A stretch of DNA of 64,000 nt from an uncultured Flavobacteriaceae bacterium (lineage in GTDB: Bacteria > Bacteroidota > Bacteroidia > Flavobacteriales > Flavobacteriaceae), in contig CALKEO010000037.1 of the NCBI GenBank assembly GCA_938088195.1, positions 1-64,000 on the forward strand, read 5' to 3'. Position 1 is the first letter of the stretch. Each line of letters opens with the position of its first letter. Below the pieces are notes generated by a model. The model was given only the letters and a program-made list of their open reading frames with translations, ran no database searches and was not told the origin of the DNA. This document shows positions 19,786 to 30,772 of this stretch, one piece after another. Made by a program: the position numbers and the translations under genes.

Positions 19786-20985
19786 ATGATTGAAAAATCG
19801 TCCTCTGCTTTAGAAAAAACAGTTCTTGTAGGTATTATCACTATAAATCAATCAAAGCAAGTTTTAGAAGAGTATTTAAATGAGTTAAGCTTTTTGACTT
19901 TTACTGCCGGAGGAGAAGTAGTAAAAAAAATTACACAAAAAATGGATTCACCCGATCCAAAACTTTTCTTAGGCAAAGGTAAGATGGAAGAATTAGCATC
20001 TTACATTAAAAGAATGGAAATTAATTCAGTAATTTTTGATGATGAATTAACGCCTGCTCAGCAGTTAAATATTGAAAAATTTTTAAAGTGTAAAATTGTT
20101 GATAGAACAGGACTTATTTTAGATATTTTCGCTCAACGAGCTCAAACAAGTTATGCAAGAAATCAAGTTGAACTTGCTCAGTATCAATATATTTTACCTA
20201 GGCTTAAAGGGCTTTGGACACATTTAGAAAGACAAAAAGGTGGAATCGGAATGAGAGGGCCAGGTGAAACTGAAATTGAAACCGACAGAAGAATTGTTAG
20301 AAATAAAATCACACTACTCAAAAAAAAACTAGTTACCATTGACAAACAAATGTCTACCCAAAGAGGGAATAGAGGATCATTGGTGAGAGTTTCTTTAGTG
20401 GGTTACACAAACGTAGGTAAATCTACACTAATGAATTCTTTGACTAAAGCAGATGTGTTTGCAGAAGATAAGTTGTTTGCTACTTTGGATACTACAGTTA
20501 GAAAAGTAGTTGTTAAAAACATGCCTTTTTTATTAACAGATACAGTAGGTTTTATAAGGAAGCTTCCCACTCAATTAATTGATTCGTTCAAGAGTACTTT
20601 AACAGAAATTACTGAAGCAGATTTACTTATTCACGTTATTGACATTTCACATCCAAACTATCAAGATCATATTAACTCTGTAAATTTTATTTTAAGTGAG
20701 ATTGAGGCTCATGAGAAGCCTATACTAATGGTGTTTAATAAAACAGATAAATTTTTTAACGATAATGAAATGATTAAAGATGAGTATGATATTGAATATG
20801 AAGATAAAAGTTTAGACAGGACAAAATTAGTTTTATCTAAAGAGTATAACAATAGAGCTTATTTTATTTCTGCTTTGAATAAGACAGATATTAATAAATT
20901 AAAAGATGAATTATATAAAAAAGTTAGAGAAATTCATGTTACCAGATTTCCTTACAATGCCTTTTTATACCCCGATATAAATTGA
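19786..20985 (+). CDS. hflX: Ribosome-associated GTPase HflX
   Basis: GGIGMRGPGETEIETDRR, GYTNVGKSTLMN, DTVGFIRKLP. Confidence 0.96.
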   Translation: MIEKSSSALEKTVLVGIITINQSKQVLEEYLNELSFLTFTAGGEVVKKITQKMDSPDPKLFLGKGKMEELASYIKRMEINSVIFDDELTPAQQLNIEKFLKCKIVDRTGLILDIFAQRAQTSYARNQVELAQYQYILPRLKGLWTHLERQKGGIGMRGPGETEIETDRRIVRNKITLLKKKLVTIDKQMSTQRGNRGSLVRVSLVGYTNVGKSTLMNSLTKADVFAEDKLFATLDTTVRKVVVKNMPFLLTDTVGFIRKLPTQLIDSFKSTLTEITEADLLIHVIDISHPNYQDHINSVNFILSEIEAHEKPILMVFNKTDKFFNDNEMIKDEYDIEYEDKSLDRTKLVLSKEYNNRAYFISALNKTDINKLKDELYKKVREIHVTRFPYNAFLYPDIN

Positions 20986-21878
20986 AGATCAATATTAAGA
21001 CCAACTCCCAAAACTTCTCTTATCTGCATTCTTTTAATTTCATTGTCATCATAGACAAACTGGAACACGAGATTGGTTGATATAAATTTATTTACTTTCA
21101 TCGTAACATTAAGAGTGTAATCAAAATCAATATTTTTTGGTTTATCTAAATAATCTGAATATAAGCTTAACCTATTTTCTAATGTAATGTTCTCATAAAT
21201 TTCTGTTTTATAAAAAGATCTTACAGATGCACCTAGTTCAAATCTACTATTCCCATTTTGTTTAACTCCAAAATAAGATTGATTGTCATTTAAGTTTTTC
21301 GTAAAGAGTCTGTTAACTAAAATTAGCTTTCCTGTCATTGGAGCAACATTTATCCAAAAATTTTGATCTTTTTTCCAGTATAACCCTATTCCAAGTTGAG
21401 TTGTTGCTGGCGAAAAAAACCTTGACTTTTCTGTTCGTATACTATTTCCATTAGTATCTTTTCCAAAGCGGTATCCTTTAGCAAATTGGGTTTGAAAATT
21501 GAAAAAACTAGAGTAACTCCACTTGCCAATTAAATTATTATTGAATTTTTTACCAACTACAGAATTGATTTCTATTCTGTCATCAGTTTTTTTTAAAAAA
21601 TCACTACCACTTATTTTGTTTAATCCAAAAGCACTAAGAATTTTAGTATCCCAAGCCCAGCCATTATCAAAATAGTTTAAGTTATAATTAATTTTTAAAG
21701 TTCCAGACACGCTACTTTGTCCCCCAGAAGTCCAATTACTAAAACTTGACTGATTAATTAAAAAAATGGCATTACCGTTTGTTTTCCAATTGGTCTTTAC
21801 TTTTAGCGTATCAATATTTTCTTGAGAAATCAACATTGAGCAAAAAAGTAAAGCGGCAAAATTTAATAGTAATTTCAA
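20952..21878 (-). CDS. DUF3078-type protein
   Basis: WTSGGQSSVSGT motif and beta-rich porin-like sequence; downstream end of suf cluster. Confidence 0.75.
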   Translation of the reverse strand: MKLLLNFAALLFCSMLISQENIDTLKVKTNWKTNGNAIFLINQSSFSNWTSGGQSSVSGTLKINYNLNYFDNGWAWDTKILSAFGLNKISGSDFLKKTDDRIEINSVVGKKFNNNLIGKWSYSSFFNFQTQFAKGYRFGKDTNGNSIRTEKSRFFSPATTQLGIGLYWKKDQNFWINVAPMTGKLILVNRLFTKNLNDNQSYFGVKQNGNSRFELGASVRSFYKTEIYENITLENRLSLYSDYLDKPKNIDFDYTLNVTMKVNKFISTNLVFQFVYDDNEIKRMQIREVLGVGLNIDLQFISGYKKAL

Positions 21879-21883
21879 AAAAA

Positions 21884-22396
21884 TTAAGTTAAAGATTTTT
21901 TAAATATAGGCACAGACGAACATGCCTCACCAAACATTATTTTTTTAGCAATGGGTTGTAATCTGTCAATTAAAAATGAATAAGATGCTTTAGGAATAGA
22001 TTTTCTCGAACAGCCTTTGATAATTATTGATTTATTTTTAAAGCTGGATAAATTTAATTTATCAATTGTTTTTTTCATAATGATATGCTCCATTACGTCT
22101 AAAGAACCTATAAAATTTTCTATTTCAAGTTCTTTTAAAGATTTTGATACGAGTAAAAATGCCCAGTCGGGAATAATCGCATTATTTGAGCATTGAATTG
22201 ATACGTATTTGCCTAAATATTGATTCCAATTATGATTTTTAATTAGCTCTCTAAAATCTTTTTCAATTAAAATTAAATCATTTTTAAGCCAGTTTTTAAT
22301 GTCGAAAATTACTCTTGGGGTTTTAGGAACAAGTAAGTCTAAGTCAATAGTTTTTAGAGAACTATTTTCAACTTTATTTATAATTTCTTTTTTCAT
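21884..22396 (-). CDS. DUF2480-type protein
   Basis: Short protein with DWAFLLVSKSL, WNQYLGKYVSIQCS and GEACSSVPIFK; location in suf cluster. Confidence 0.75.
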   Translation of the reverse strand: MKKEIINKVENSSLKTIDLDLLVPKTPRVIFDIKNWLKNDLILIEKDFRELIKNHNWNQYLGKYVSIQCSNNAIIPDWAFLLVSKSLKELEIENFIGSLDVMEHIIMKKTIDKLNLSSFKNKSIIIKGCSRKSIPKASYSFLIDRLQPIAKKIMFGEACSSVPIFKKSLT

Positions 22397-22708
22397 TTAC
22401 AAAAAACCTAATTCTAATTTAGCTTCTTCACTCATTAAATCCCTAGTCCATGGTGGTTCAAATGTTAATTCAACTTTAGCGTTATTTACCTCGTTTATTG
22501 ACTTGACTTTTTCTTCAACTTCTAAAGGCATGGACTCAGCAACCGGACAATTTGGAGTAGTCAACGTCATTATTACTTTCACATCATTATCTTCATTGAC
22601 AAAAACGTCATAAATTAATCCAAGTTCATAAATATCAACCGGTATTTCAGGGTCATAGATTGTTTTAAGTACTCTTACTATTTTTTCGCCAAGTTCTTCT
22701 GAATTCAT
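22397..22708 (-). CDS. sufT: SUF-associated MIP18/DUF59 family protein (SufT-like)
   Basis: TIYDPEIPVDIYELGLIYD, MTLTTPNCPVA, PPWTRDLMSEEA. Confidence 0.9.
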   Translation of the reverse strand: MNSEELGEKIVRVLKTIYDPEIPVDIYELGLIYDVFVNEDNDVKVIMTLTTPNCPVAESMPLEVEEKVKSINEVNNAKVELTFEPPWTRDLMSEEAKLELGFL

Positions 22709-22714
22709 TTTAAT

Positions 22715-23131
22715 TTATTTTTTACTGTATGCCAATGCATAATATTTCATTTGTTTAATCATTGACACAAGTCCGTTTGCTCTAGTTGGGGACAGGTGTT
22801 CTTTCAAACCAATTTGATCAATATAATCAAGGTCAGCTTTTAAAATATCTTCGGGAGTTTGATTCGAAAAAACTCTTAAAAGAATCGCCGCCATTCCTTT
22901 TGTTATTATTGCTTCGCTATCAGCAGTATATATAATTTTATCATTTTTAAGTTCTGCACATAGCCAAAGTTTACTTTGGCACCCATCAATTAAATTTGAA
23001 TCTATTTTATTAATTGGATTGATTAATTCAATGGACTTTCCAAGATCAATCATATACTCATATTTCTGCATCCAATCCTCAAAAAGAGAAAATTCATCTA
23101 CAATTGTATCTTGAATTTCTTTAATTTTCAT
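22715..23131 (-). CDS. sufE: SufE cysteine desulfuration protein
   Basis: DGCQSKLWLC, LSPTRANGL. Confidence 0.93.
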   Translation of the reverse strand: MKIKEIQDTIVDEFSLFEDWMQKYEYMIDLGKSIELINPINKIDSNLIDGCQSKLWLCAELKNDKIIYTADSEAIITKGMAAILLRVFSNQTPEDILKADLDYIDQIGLKEHLSPTRANGLVSMIKQMKYYALAYSKK

Positions 23132-23159
23132 AAATAATTATATGTAATAAATATACAAA

Positions 23160-24377
23160 TTAGCTCAACATAGAAATTGCTTGCTTCAAAGAATTATAAA
23201 GCTTGTCAATTTCTTTTTTTGTATTATAAAATGCTAATGAAACTCTAACAGTTCCTGGAATTTCAAAATGATCCATTATAGGTTGTGCACAATGTTGACC
23301 TGTTCTTACGGCAATTCCGAATTTGTCTAATAGGGTTCCAATATCGTAGGCATGTATCCCATCAACGTTAAAGGAAATTACACTCGTTTTATTTTCATTA
23401 TCTCCGTATATTTTTAATCCAGAAATCGTCTTTAGCTTTTTAGTGGCATATTTTAAAAGGGAAGATTCATACAAATTGATATTATCAAAACCTAAAGAGT
23501 TTAAATAGTCAAGAGCTACACCAAAAGCAATTGCACCAGAAACATTTGGGGTGCCAGCTTCAAATTTGTGCGGAAGATCTGCATAAGTTGTTTTGTCAAA
23601 TGTAACATCGGAAATCATTTCGCCTCCACCTTGATAAGGAGGCATTTTATTTAACCATTTTTCTTTCCCATAAAGTATACCTACACCTGTGGGTCCACAT
23701 AATTTGTGAGCTGATGTAGTATAAAAGTCTACATCTAATTCTTGAAAATCAGCTTTAAAATGTGAAGCCGCTTGTGCACCATCAATTAAAACAGCTGCTT
23801 TAACTTTATGAGCCTTTTCAATGATTTCTTTTATTGGATTAATAGTCCCTAAAGCGTTTGAAACGTGATTAACAAAAACAAGTCTTGTATTTTTATTTAA
23901 GATGGAGTCGTAAACCTCCATATCTAGTTCACCTTGTTTGTCAATTGGAATAACTTTAATTTTTGCACCATTTGTTTCTGCCATCATTTGCCAAGGGACA
24001 ATATTGGAGTGGTGTTCGAGACCAGAAATTATGATTTCATCATTTTTATTTAATAGATCCTTAAAACCATTAGCAACTATGTTAATAGAATGCGTTGTTC
24101 CGGATGTAAAAATAATTTCATGTAAATTTTTTACATTAAAATGTTTTTGAATTTTTGTTCTTGCACCCTCATAAGCATCCGTAGCTTCTTGACTTACAGT
24201 ATGCACTCCTCTGTGTATGTTAGAATTATAATTTTTATAATAGTCAACAATTGAGTCAATAACTTTATTAGGCTTTTGAGAGGTAGCGGCGTTATCAAAG
24301 TAAACAAAATCATTTCCATTTACTTTTCTTTTAAGTATTGGGAAATCTTCCCTTATTTTATTAATATCTAGTGCCAT
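23160..24377 (-). CDS. sufS: SufS cysteine desulfurase
   Basis: YFDNAATSQKP, SAHKLCGPTGVGILYGK, RTGQHCAQP. Confidence 0.97.
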   Translation of the reverse strand: MALDINKIREDFPILKRKVNGNDFVYFDNAATSQKPNKVIDSIVDYYKNYNSNIHRGVHTVSQEATDAYEGARTKIQKHFNVKNLHEIIFTSGTTHSINIVANGFKDLLNKNDEIIISGLEHHSNIVPWQMMAETNGAKIKVIPIDKQGELDMEVYDSILNKNTRLVFVNHVSNALGTINPIKEIIEKAHKVKAAVLIDGAQAASHFKADFQELDVDFYTTSAHKLCGPTGVGILYGKEKWLNKMPPYQGGGEMISDVTFDKTTYADLPHKFEAGTPNVSGAIAFGVALDYLNSLGFDNINLYESSLLKYATKKLKTISGLKIYGDNENKTSVISFNVDGIHAYDIGTLLDKFGIAVRTGQHCAQPIMDHFEIPGTVRVSLAFYNTKKEIDKLYNSLKQAISMLS

Positions 24378-24379
24378 TT

Positions 24380-25696
24380 TTATAAATCAAAGCCTAAACT
24401 TACACCAAGTTTTTTAGCAATTATTTTTTTTACTTTATATTTTAGTTCTGGGATTTTTACACTTTCAAGAACGTTGTTTGCAAAAGCATATGTTAATAAT
24501 GCTTTGGCCTCTTTTTTAGGAATTCCCCTTGCTCTTAGATAAAATAACGCATCTTGATCTAGTTGACCAATTGTACAGCCATGAGAACATTTCACATCAT
24601 CAGCAAAAATTTCTAATTGTGGCTTTGAATTAATTGTAGATTTATCATCTAGAAGTATATTGTTGTTTTGTTGAAAAGCATTTGTTTTTTGTGCAATTTT
24701 ATCTACAATAATTTTTCCATTAAAAACTCCAGTTGATTTTCCAGAATAAATTCCCTTATAATCTTGATGACTTTCACAATTTGGATTTGCGTGATGTACT
24801 AAAGTATGGTGATCCACAAATTGATCGTAGTCAATTATGGTCACACCTTTCATCGTTGAGTTTATTGCTTCATCATTTTGGAAAAAATTCAAATTATTTC
24901 TTATTAACTTTCCTCCAAACGAAAATGTGTGAACTTTCACATCACTATCTCTCTTTTGAGAAATGTAAGTGTTATCAATCAGGCTAGAAGTGACCACATC
25001 ATTTTGAATTTTATAGTAATCAATCTTAGAATTTTTTTCAGAGAAAATTTCAGTGACTGAATTTGTAAAAACGGGATTATCAGTAAGGCTTTGATGACTT
25101 TCAATGATTTCAACTTCAGAGTTTTCTTCAACTACTACTAAGTTTCTAGGTTGAAGCATAAGCGCCGCTTCATTTCCTGTAGCGAAATGAATGATTTCAA
25201 CAGGTTTTTCAAGAACAGTATTTTTAGGTACGTGAATATAGGCTCCTTCTTTAGAAAAAGCAGTGTTTAAAGACGTTAAAGAGTCTTCGGAATTTGCGGT
25301 TTTATTAAAATATTTTTTAATTATTTTGGAATATTTTGGCTTATTTAAAGCAGCAGACATTATACATATATCCAAACCATCATGACTGGTTTGTGAAAGA
25401 AATGGATCAAAAAACCCATCAACAATAACAATTTTATATGATTCTATATTATCAATAAAATAATCCTTAACATTTTTAAAATCAAGAACATTTTTCTTTT
25501 TTGAAAAAACAGTATAGTCTTCTTTAATTACTCTATTAAGTGAAGTGTATTTCCAATTTTCTAATTTTCTAGATGGGAAACCAAGTTCTTCGAATTTTTT
25601 AATTGCATTAGTCCTTATACCGTGAATGGGAGAATTAATGTCGGTATCTAATTCAAAGGCTAAAAATGAGGATATTAGTTTTTCTGATAATTGCAT
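24380..25696 (-). CDS. sufD: Fe-S cluster assembly protein SufD
   Basis: SufBD C-terminal segment DDVKCSHGCTIGQLDQDALFYLRARGI. Confidence 0.96.
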   Translation of the reverse strand: MQLSEKLISSFLAFELDTDINSPIHGIRTNAIKKFEELGFPSRKLENWKYTSLNRVIKEDYTVFSKKKNVLDFKNVKDYFIDNIESYKIVIVDGFFDPFLSQTSHDGLDICIMSAALNKPKYSKIIKKYFNKTANSEDSLTSLNTAFSKEGAYIHVPKNTVLEKPVEIIHFATGNEAALMLQPRNLVVVEENSEVEIIESHQSLTDNPVFTNSVTEIFSEKNSKIDYYKIQNDVVTSSLIDNTYISQKRDSDVKVHTFSFGGKLIRNNLNFFQNDEAINSTMKGVTIIDYDQFVDHHTLVHHANPNCESHQDYKGIYSGKSTGVFNGKIIVDKIAQKTNAFQQNNNILLDDKSTINSKPQLEIFADDVKCSHGCTIGQLDQDALFYLRARGIPKKEAKALLTYAFANNVLESVKIPELKYKVKKIIAKKLGVSLGFDL

Positions 25697-25704
25697 ATAT
25701 TAAA

Positions 25705-26442
25705 TTATTTTATCCAATCGTAACCTTTTTCTTCTAGTTCATGCGCAAGCTGTTTATCACCAGATTTTACAATTTTACCGTCGTGTAAAACATGAACATA
25801 ATCTGGAATTATATAGTCTAAAAGTCTTTGGTAATGAGTTATAACAATCACTGCATTATTTTTATTTTTTAATTTATTAACTCCATTAGCTACAATTTTT
25901 AAGGCATCAATATCCAGTCCAGAATCAGTTTCATCTAAAATAGATAAGCTAGGCTCTAACATCGCCATTTGAAAAATTTCGTTTCTTTTCTTTTCTCCCC
26001 CTGAGAAACCTTCATTAAGCGATCTTGACAAAAATTTAGAATCTATATCAAGCAGTTCAGCTTTTTCTCTAATTTTTTTAAGCATTACGCTTGCTGACAT
26101 TTCTTTTTCACCTCTTGCTTTCAAATTAGAGTTTATCGAGGTTTTTATAAAATTAGTAACTGTAATTCCAGGGATTTCTATTGGGTATTGAAATGATAAG
26201 AAAATTCCCCTGTGAGCTCTTTCTTCAGGCGCAAGTTCAACAATATTTTCACCCTTAAATAAGATGTTCCCATTGTCTATTTCATAAGATTCATTACCAG
26301 CTATGGCTGAAGAGAGTGTACTTTTGCCTGAACCATTAGGTCCCATTATCGCGTGTACTTCTCCGGCTTTGACATCTAAATTTATTCCGTTTAAAATTGA
26401 TTTTCCCTCAACACTTACATGTAAATTGTCTATTGATAACAT
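25705..26442 (-). CDS. sufC: Fe-S cluster assembly ATPase SufC
   Basis: ABC ATPase: MGPNGSGKSTL, FSGGEKKRNEI, LDETDSGLD. Confidence 0.97.
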   Translation of the reverse strand: MLSIDNLHVSVEGKSILNGINLDVKAGEVHAIMGPNGSGKSTLSSAIAGNESYEIDNGNILFKGENIVELAPEERAHRGIFLSFQYPIEIPGITVTNFIKTSINSNLKARGEKEMSASVMLKKIREKAELLDIDSKFLSRSLNEGFSGGEKKRNEIFQMAMLEPSLSILDETDSGLDIDALKIVANGVNKLKNKNNAVIVITHYQRLLDYIIPDYVHVLHDGKIVKSGDKQLAHELEEKGYDWIK

Positions 26443-26457
26443 TTTTTTATTTTATAA

Positions 26458-27903
26458 TTAACCTACAGATCCTTCTAAAGATATTTCTAATAATTTCTGC
26501 GCCTCTACGGCAAATTCCATTGGAAGTTTGTTTAAAACCTCTTTACTAAATCCATTAACAATTAAAGCAATTGCCTTTTCAGTATCGATACCACGTTGAT
26601 TGCAGTAGAATATTTGATCTTCACCAATCTTACTGGTAGAAGCTTCGTGCTCAACCATTGCGGAATTATTTTTTGCTTCAATATATGGAAATGTGTGTGC
26701 ACCACATTTATTACCCATTAGTAACGAGTCACATTGAGAAAAGTTTCTAGCATTTTCAGCTTTCGAATTAACTTGAACCAAGCCCCTGTAACTATTTTGA
26801 GATTTTCCAGCTGAAATTCCTTTAGAAATTATAGTACTCTTAGTGTTTTTACCAATATGAATCATTTTGGTACCCGTATCCGCTTGTTGATAGTTGTTTG
26901 TAACGGCAATTGAATAAAACTCACCTATACTATTATCACCTTTTAAAATACACGAAGGATATTTCCATGTAACAGCAGAACCAGTCTCGACTTGTGTCCA
27001 AGAAATTTTGGAATTTTTATGACAAATTCCTCTTTTAGTTACAAAATTATAAACACCTCCTTTTCCATTTTTATTTCCAGGGAACCAGTTTTGAACTGTT
27101 GAGTATTTAATCTCAGCATCATCTAAAGCTATTAATTCAACCACAGCAGCATGTAATTGATTTTCGTCCCTTGATGGAGCAGTACACCCTTCTAAATAAC
27201 TAACATAACTCTCTTTATCTGCAATTACTAGAGTTCTTTCAAATTGCCCTGTACCAGCCTGATTAATTCTAAAATAAGTAGATAATTCCATAGGACATTT
27301 CACCCCTTTGGGTATGTAACAAAAAGATCCGTCTGAAAATACAGCCGAATTTAGAGCACTATAAAAATTGTCTTTAGGCGGAATAACTGTACCTATATAT
27401 TTTTTCACTAGTTCAGGATGTTCCCTAATTGCTTCAGAAATAGAACAAAAAATAATCCCTTTTTCAGAAAGAGTTTTTTTAAACGTGGTAGCTACAGAAA
27501 CTGAATCAACAACTATATCTACTGCGACTCCTGCTAATTTTTTTTGTTCATCAATAGAAATACCAAGTTTGTCAAAAGTTTTCAATAGTTCTGGGTCAAC
27601 TTCATCAAGACTTTCGTATTTATCTTTAGATTTTGGCGCAGAATAATATGATATTTTTTGAAAATCAGGTTTCGTATATTTAACATTAGCCCAATTTGGT
27701 TCTTCCATTTTTTCCCATGCTCTGTAAGCAGAAAGCCTCCATTCTGTCATCCAATTAGGTTCCTCTTTTCTTTCAGAAATAGCTCTAACAATATTTTCAT
27801 TTAAACCCTTAGGGAAAGTATCTGCTTCAATGTCGGTAACAAATCCGTAAGCATACTCTTGAGTTTCTAATTCTTTTTTTAATTCTTCTTCTGTGTAAGC
27901 CAT
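26458..27903 (-). CDS. sufB: Fe-S cluster assembly protein SufB
   Basis: SufB length and motifs ([33 protein letters not shown]). Confidence 0.97.
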   Translation of the reverse strand: MAYTEEELKKELETQEYAYGFVTDIEADTFPKGLNENIVRAISERKEEPNWMTEWRLSAYRAWEKMEEPNWANVKYTKPDFQKISYYSAPKSKDKYESLDEVDPELLKTFDKLGISIDEQKKLAGVAVDIVVDSVSVATTFKKTLSEKGIIFCSISEAIREHPELVKKYIGTVIPPKDNFYSALNSAVFSDGSFCYIPKGVKCPMELSTYFRINQAGTGQFERTLVIADKESYVSYLEGCTAPSRDENQLHAAVVELIALDDAEIKYSTVQNWFPGNKNGKGGVYNFVTKRGICHKNSKISWTQVETGSAVTWKYPSCILKGDNSIGEFYSIAVTNNYQQADTGTKMIHIGKNTKSTIISKGISAGKSQNSYRGLVQVNSKAENARNFSQCDSLLMGNKCGAHTFPYIEAKNNSAMVEHEASTSKIGEDQIFYCNQRGIDTEKAIALIVNGFSKEVLNKLPMEFAVEAQKLLEISLEGSVG

Positions 27904-27912
27904 ATTTAATTT

Positions 27913-28242
27913 TTATAATGAAAAACTTTCTCCACAACCACATGTTCTACTAGCATTAGGATTATTAAAAATAAATCCTTTACCGTTAAGGCCTCCTGAA
28001 TATTCTAAGGTAGTCCCAATCAAATACAAAAAGCTTTTATTATCAACAATTATTTTAATACCATTATCTTCAAATACTTTGTCTTCTGAGCTAGTAAGTT
28101 TGTCAAACTTAAGATCATAAGAAAGTCCAGAGCACCCTCCGCTCTTAACACCAACTCTGACATAATCAGAAATACTATCAAATCCATCTGCTTGCATTAG
28201 TTTTTCAACCTCTGATTTTGCCTGTTCAGAAACTTTTATCAT
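27913..28242 (-). CDS. HesB/IscA-family Fe-S carrier (SufA-like)
   Basis: GVKSGGCSGLSY and C-terminal CGCGESF. Confidence 0.94.
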   Translation of the reverse strand: MIKVSEQAKSEVEKLMQADGFDSISDYVRVGVKSGGCSGLSYDLKFDKLTSSEDKVFEDNGIKIIVDNKSFLYLIGTTLEYSGGLNGKGFIFNNPNASRTCGCGESFSL

Positions 28243-28364
28243 AATAATTTACTATCAAATATTGTGCAAATATAAGCCATTTGTGATTCTTTAACATATA
28301 GAGGGATTAAATAGTTGTATTTTATAACCATACTAAATTATATGGGATAGTAACACAATTAATT

Positions 28365-28372
28365 TATATTTG
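28365..28372 (+). promoter_or_regulatory. -7 box (TATATTTG) upstream of thiL
   Basis: Matches Bacteroidetes TAnnTTTG consensus 14 nt before the TTG start. Confidence 0.5.
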
Positions 28373-28385
28373 AAAAAAAAATAAA

Positions 28386-29429
28386 TTGAGTCAAAAAAAA
28401 AATAAAATAAAATTTACTAAGCTTTCAGATTTAGGTGAGTTCGAAGTAATTAATCATATTACAAAAGACTTTAAACTAAAAAACCAATCTTCTATAATAG
28501 GAATTGGTGATGATGCTGCATTAATGGACTTTGGGAAAAAACAAGTTCTGATTTCTAGTGATATGTTAGTTGAGGGGGTTCACTTTAACTTAAGTTATGT
28601 TCCATTAAAACATTTAGGATATAAAGCAGTTGTTTCTAATCTTTCAGACATCTATTCAATGAACGGGTTATGCACGCAAATAACTGTAAATATTGCTGTA
28701 TCCAACAGATTTAATTTAGAATCTTTAGATGAGCTGTATTTTGGTATTAATGCAGCCTGTAAAAAATTTAACGTTGACTTGGTAGGGGGTGATACAACTA
28801 GTTCAAATAAAGGATTGATTATTAGTATTTCTGCTTTGGGGTCTATTAATTCTAATTCAATTGTAAAAAGGTCAGGAGCTAAGTTAAATGATTTAATAGT
28901 AGTTAGCGGAGATTTAGGTAGCGCATATATGGGACTTCAAGTTTTGGAGAGAGAAAAAGAAGTTTTTAAGGTTAATCCAGGAAATCAGCCAGATTTATCA
29001 AAATACAAATATTTGATTCAAAGACAATTAAAACCCGAAGCTAGAAAAGACATCATTGACTTTTTTGATGAAATAAAACTTACTCCTAGCTCAATGATTG
29101 ATATTAGTGACGGGCTATCTTCTGAAATAAAACATCTTTGTAAGATGTCCAATGTTGGATGTGATATTTATGAGGATAAAATCCCTATGAGCGACGAATT
29201 ATTATCTACGTGTGAGGAATTTAACCTTAATTCAACAACTATAGCCTTAAGTGGTGGAGAAGATTATGAATTATTATTCACAATAAACCAAAAAGATTTT
29301 GATAAGGTTAAAAACAGCTCTGATTTATCCGTTATAGGGCATATTAGTAACGCTAAAAATGGTGTTAATTTAGTGACAAAAGCAAATCAAAAAATACCAA
29401 TCACTTCTCAAGGCTGGAATTCATTTTGA
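28386..29429 (+). CDS. thiL: Thiamine-monophosphate kinase (TTG start)
   Basis: LSDLGEFEVI, GIGDDAALMD, VGGDTTSS, DISDGLSSE. Confidence 0.94.
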   Translation: MSQKKNKIKFTKLSDLGEFEVINHITKDFKLKNQSSIIGIGDDAALMDFGKKQVLISSDMLVEGVHFNLSYVPLKHLGYKAVVSNLSDIYSMNGLCTQITVNIAVSNRFNLESLDELYFGINAACKKFNVDLVGGDTTSSNKGLIISISALGSINSNSIVKRSGAKLNDLIVVSGDLGSAYMGLQVLEREKEVFKVNPGNQPDLSKYKYLIQRQLKPEARKDIIDFFDEIKLTPSSMIDISDGLSSEIKHLCKMSNVGCDIYEDKIPMSDELLSTCEEFNLNSTTIALSGGEDYELLFTINQKDFDKVKNSSDLSVIGHISNAKNGVNLVTKANQKIPITSQGWNSF

Positions 29430-30716
29430 ATTCATAAGTGATTCGATTTCTTCAATTTCAATCGGTATATTATTCATCAAATTAATAGGATCTCCATTTT
29501 TTTGTACCACTACATCATCCTCTAGTCTAATGCCAAACCCTTCTTTTTTTATATAAATCCCGGGTTCAACTGTAAAAACATTATTAGCTTGAACAGGAAG
29601 GTTTATATCTCCGTAATCATGAGTGTCCAAACCTAAGTGATGTGAAGTCCCATGGGTAAAATATTTTTTAAATGCAGGATTTGATTTTGTTTGATTTTGA
29701 ATGTCATGTTTGTCAAGTAATCTAAGGTTAAGTAATTCTGAGGTCATTATTTTACCAACTTCTAAGTGGTGTTCTTTCCATAAAATTCCTGGTTTCAATA
29801 ATTTAGTTGCCTCTTTTTTAACTTTCAAAACTGATTTATAAACTTCTTTTTGTCTTTTAGAAAATTTTCCAGAAACTGGAATTGTTCTAGTCATATCGCT
29901 TGAATAGTTTGCATATTCTGCACCAACGTCTAACAAAATTACATCTCCTTCTTTACATTGATTATTATTTTGAATATAATGTAGAATATTGGAATTTTTT
30001 CCTGAAGCAATAATTGGTTGATAAGCAAATTTTCGAGATCTATTTTTTAAAAATTCGTGAGCAAATTCTGCTTCAATTTCATACTCCCAAACACCTGGCT
30101 TGATAAAATTGAGAATTCGTCTAAACCCTTTTTCTGTAATGTCACAAGCCTTTTTTATTAAATCAATTTCAATTGAGCTTTTTACTGCTCTTATCTGCTG
30201 CAAAATGGGATTACTTCTTTCAATATTTTTATTTGGAAATTTATTTTGAATCCATTGATTAAATCTAGCTTCTCTTGTTTCGGTAACTACTTTTGCTCTG
30301 TAATGTTCATTAGTATTTATGTAGAAATTTTCCACTGAAGGCAAGGTTTTTTTAACTATTTTTTCTAAGTCATTTAACCACTTTATATTTTCTATCCCAG
30401 AAAAGTCGAAAGCTTTTTTTTCATTCAATTTTTCCCCCTCCCAATGAGTCAATGTTTCGTTTGGTTTTATTAAAAATAATATTTCTTGGTTGTTTGAATT
30501 GCCATCGCTTTTAAAAAGCATTAATACACTTTCTTCTTGATCAATCCCAGAAAGGTAAAAAAGATCTCTGTGTTGTTCAAAAGGCAGTGTGGTGTCTGCG
30601 CTTACTGGATACAAATCATTTGAATTAAAAAAAGCAACACTATTTGGCTTCATTTTTTCAAAAAATTTTTTTCGATTGTCAATAAATAATGATTTGTTGA
30701 TTTTGGAATATTTCAT
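29421..30716 (-). CDS. pepP: Aminopeptidase P family (Xaa-Pro aminopeptidase)
   Basis: DVGAEYANYSSDMTRTIPV, HGTSHHLGLDTHD, EPGIY. Confidence 0.93.
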   Translation of the reverse strand: MKYSKINKSLFIDNRKKFFEKMKPNSVAFFNSNDLYPVSADTTLPFEQHRDLFYLSGIDQEESVLMLFKSDGNSNNQEILFLIKPNETLTHWEGEKLNEKKAFDFSGIENIKWLNDLEKIVKKTLPSVENFYINTNEHYRAKVVTETREARFNQWIQNKFPNKNIERSNPILQQIRAVKSSIEIDLIKKACDITEKGFRRILNFIKPGVWEYEIEAEFAHEFLKNRSRKFAYQPIIASGKNSNILHYIQNNNQCKEGDVILLDVGAEYANYSSDMTRTIPVSGKFSKRQKEVYKSVLKVKKEATKLLKPGILWKEHHLEVGKIMTSELLNLRLLDKHDIQNQTKSNPAFKKYFTHGTSHHLGLDTHDYGDINLPVQANNVFTVEPGIYIKKEGFGIRLEDDVVVQKNGDPINLMNNIPIEIEEIESLMNSK

Positions 30717-30772
30717 TTTAAAATCCTATTAAAATTCAAAAATAGTATATTTAATTAATCAAAATTACCCTT

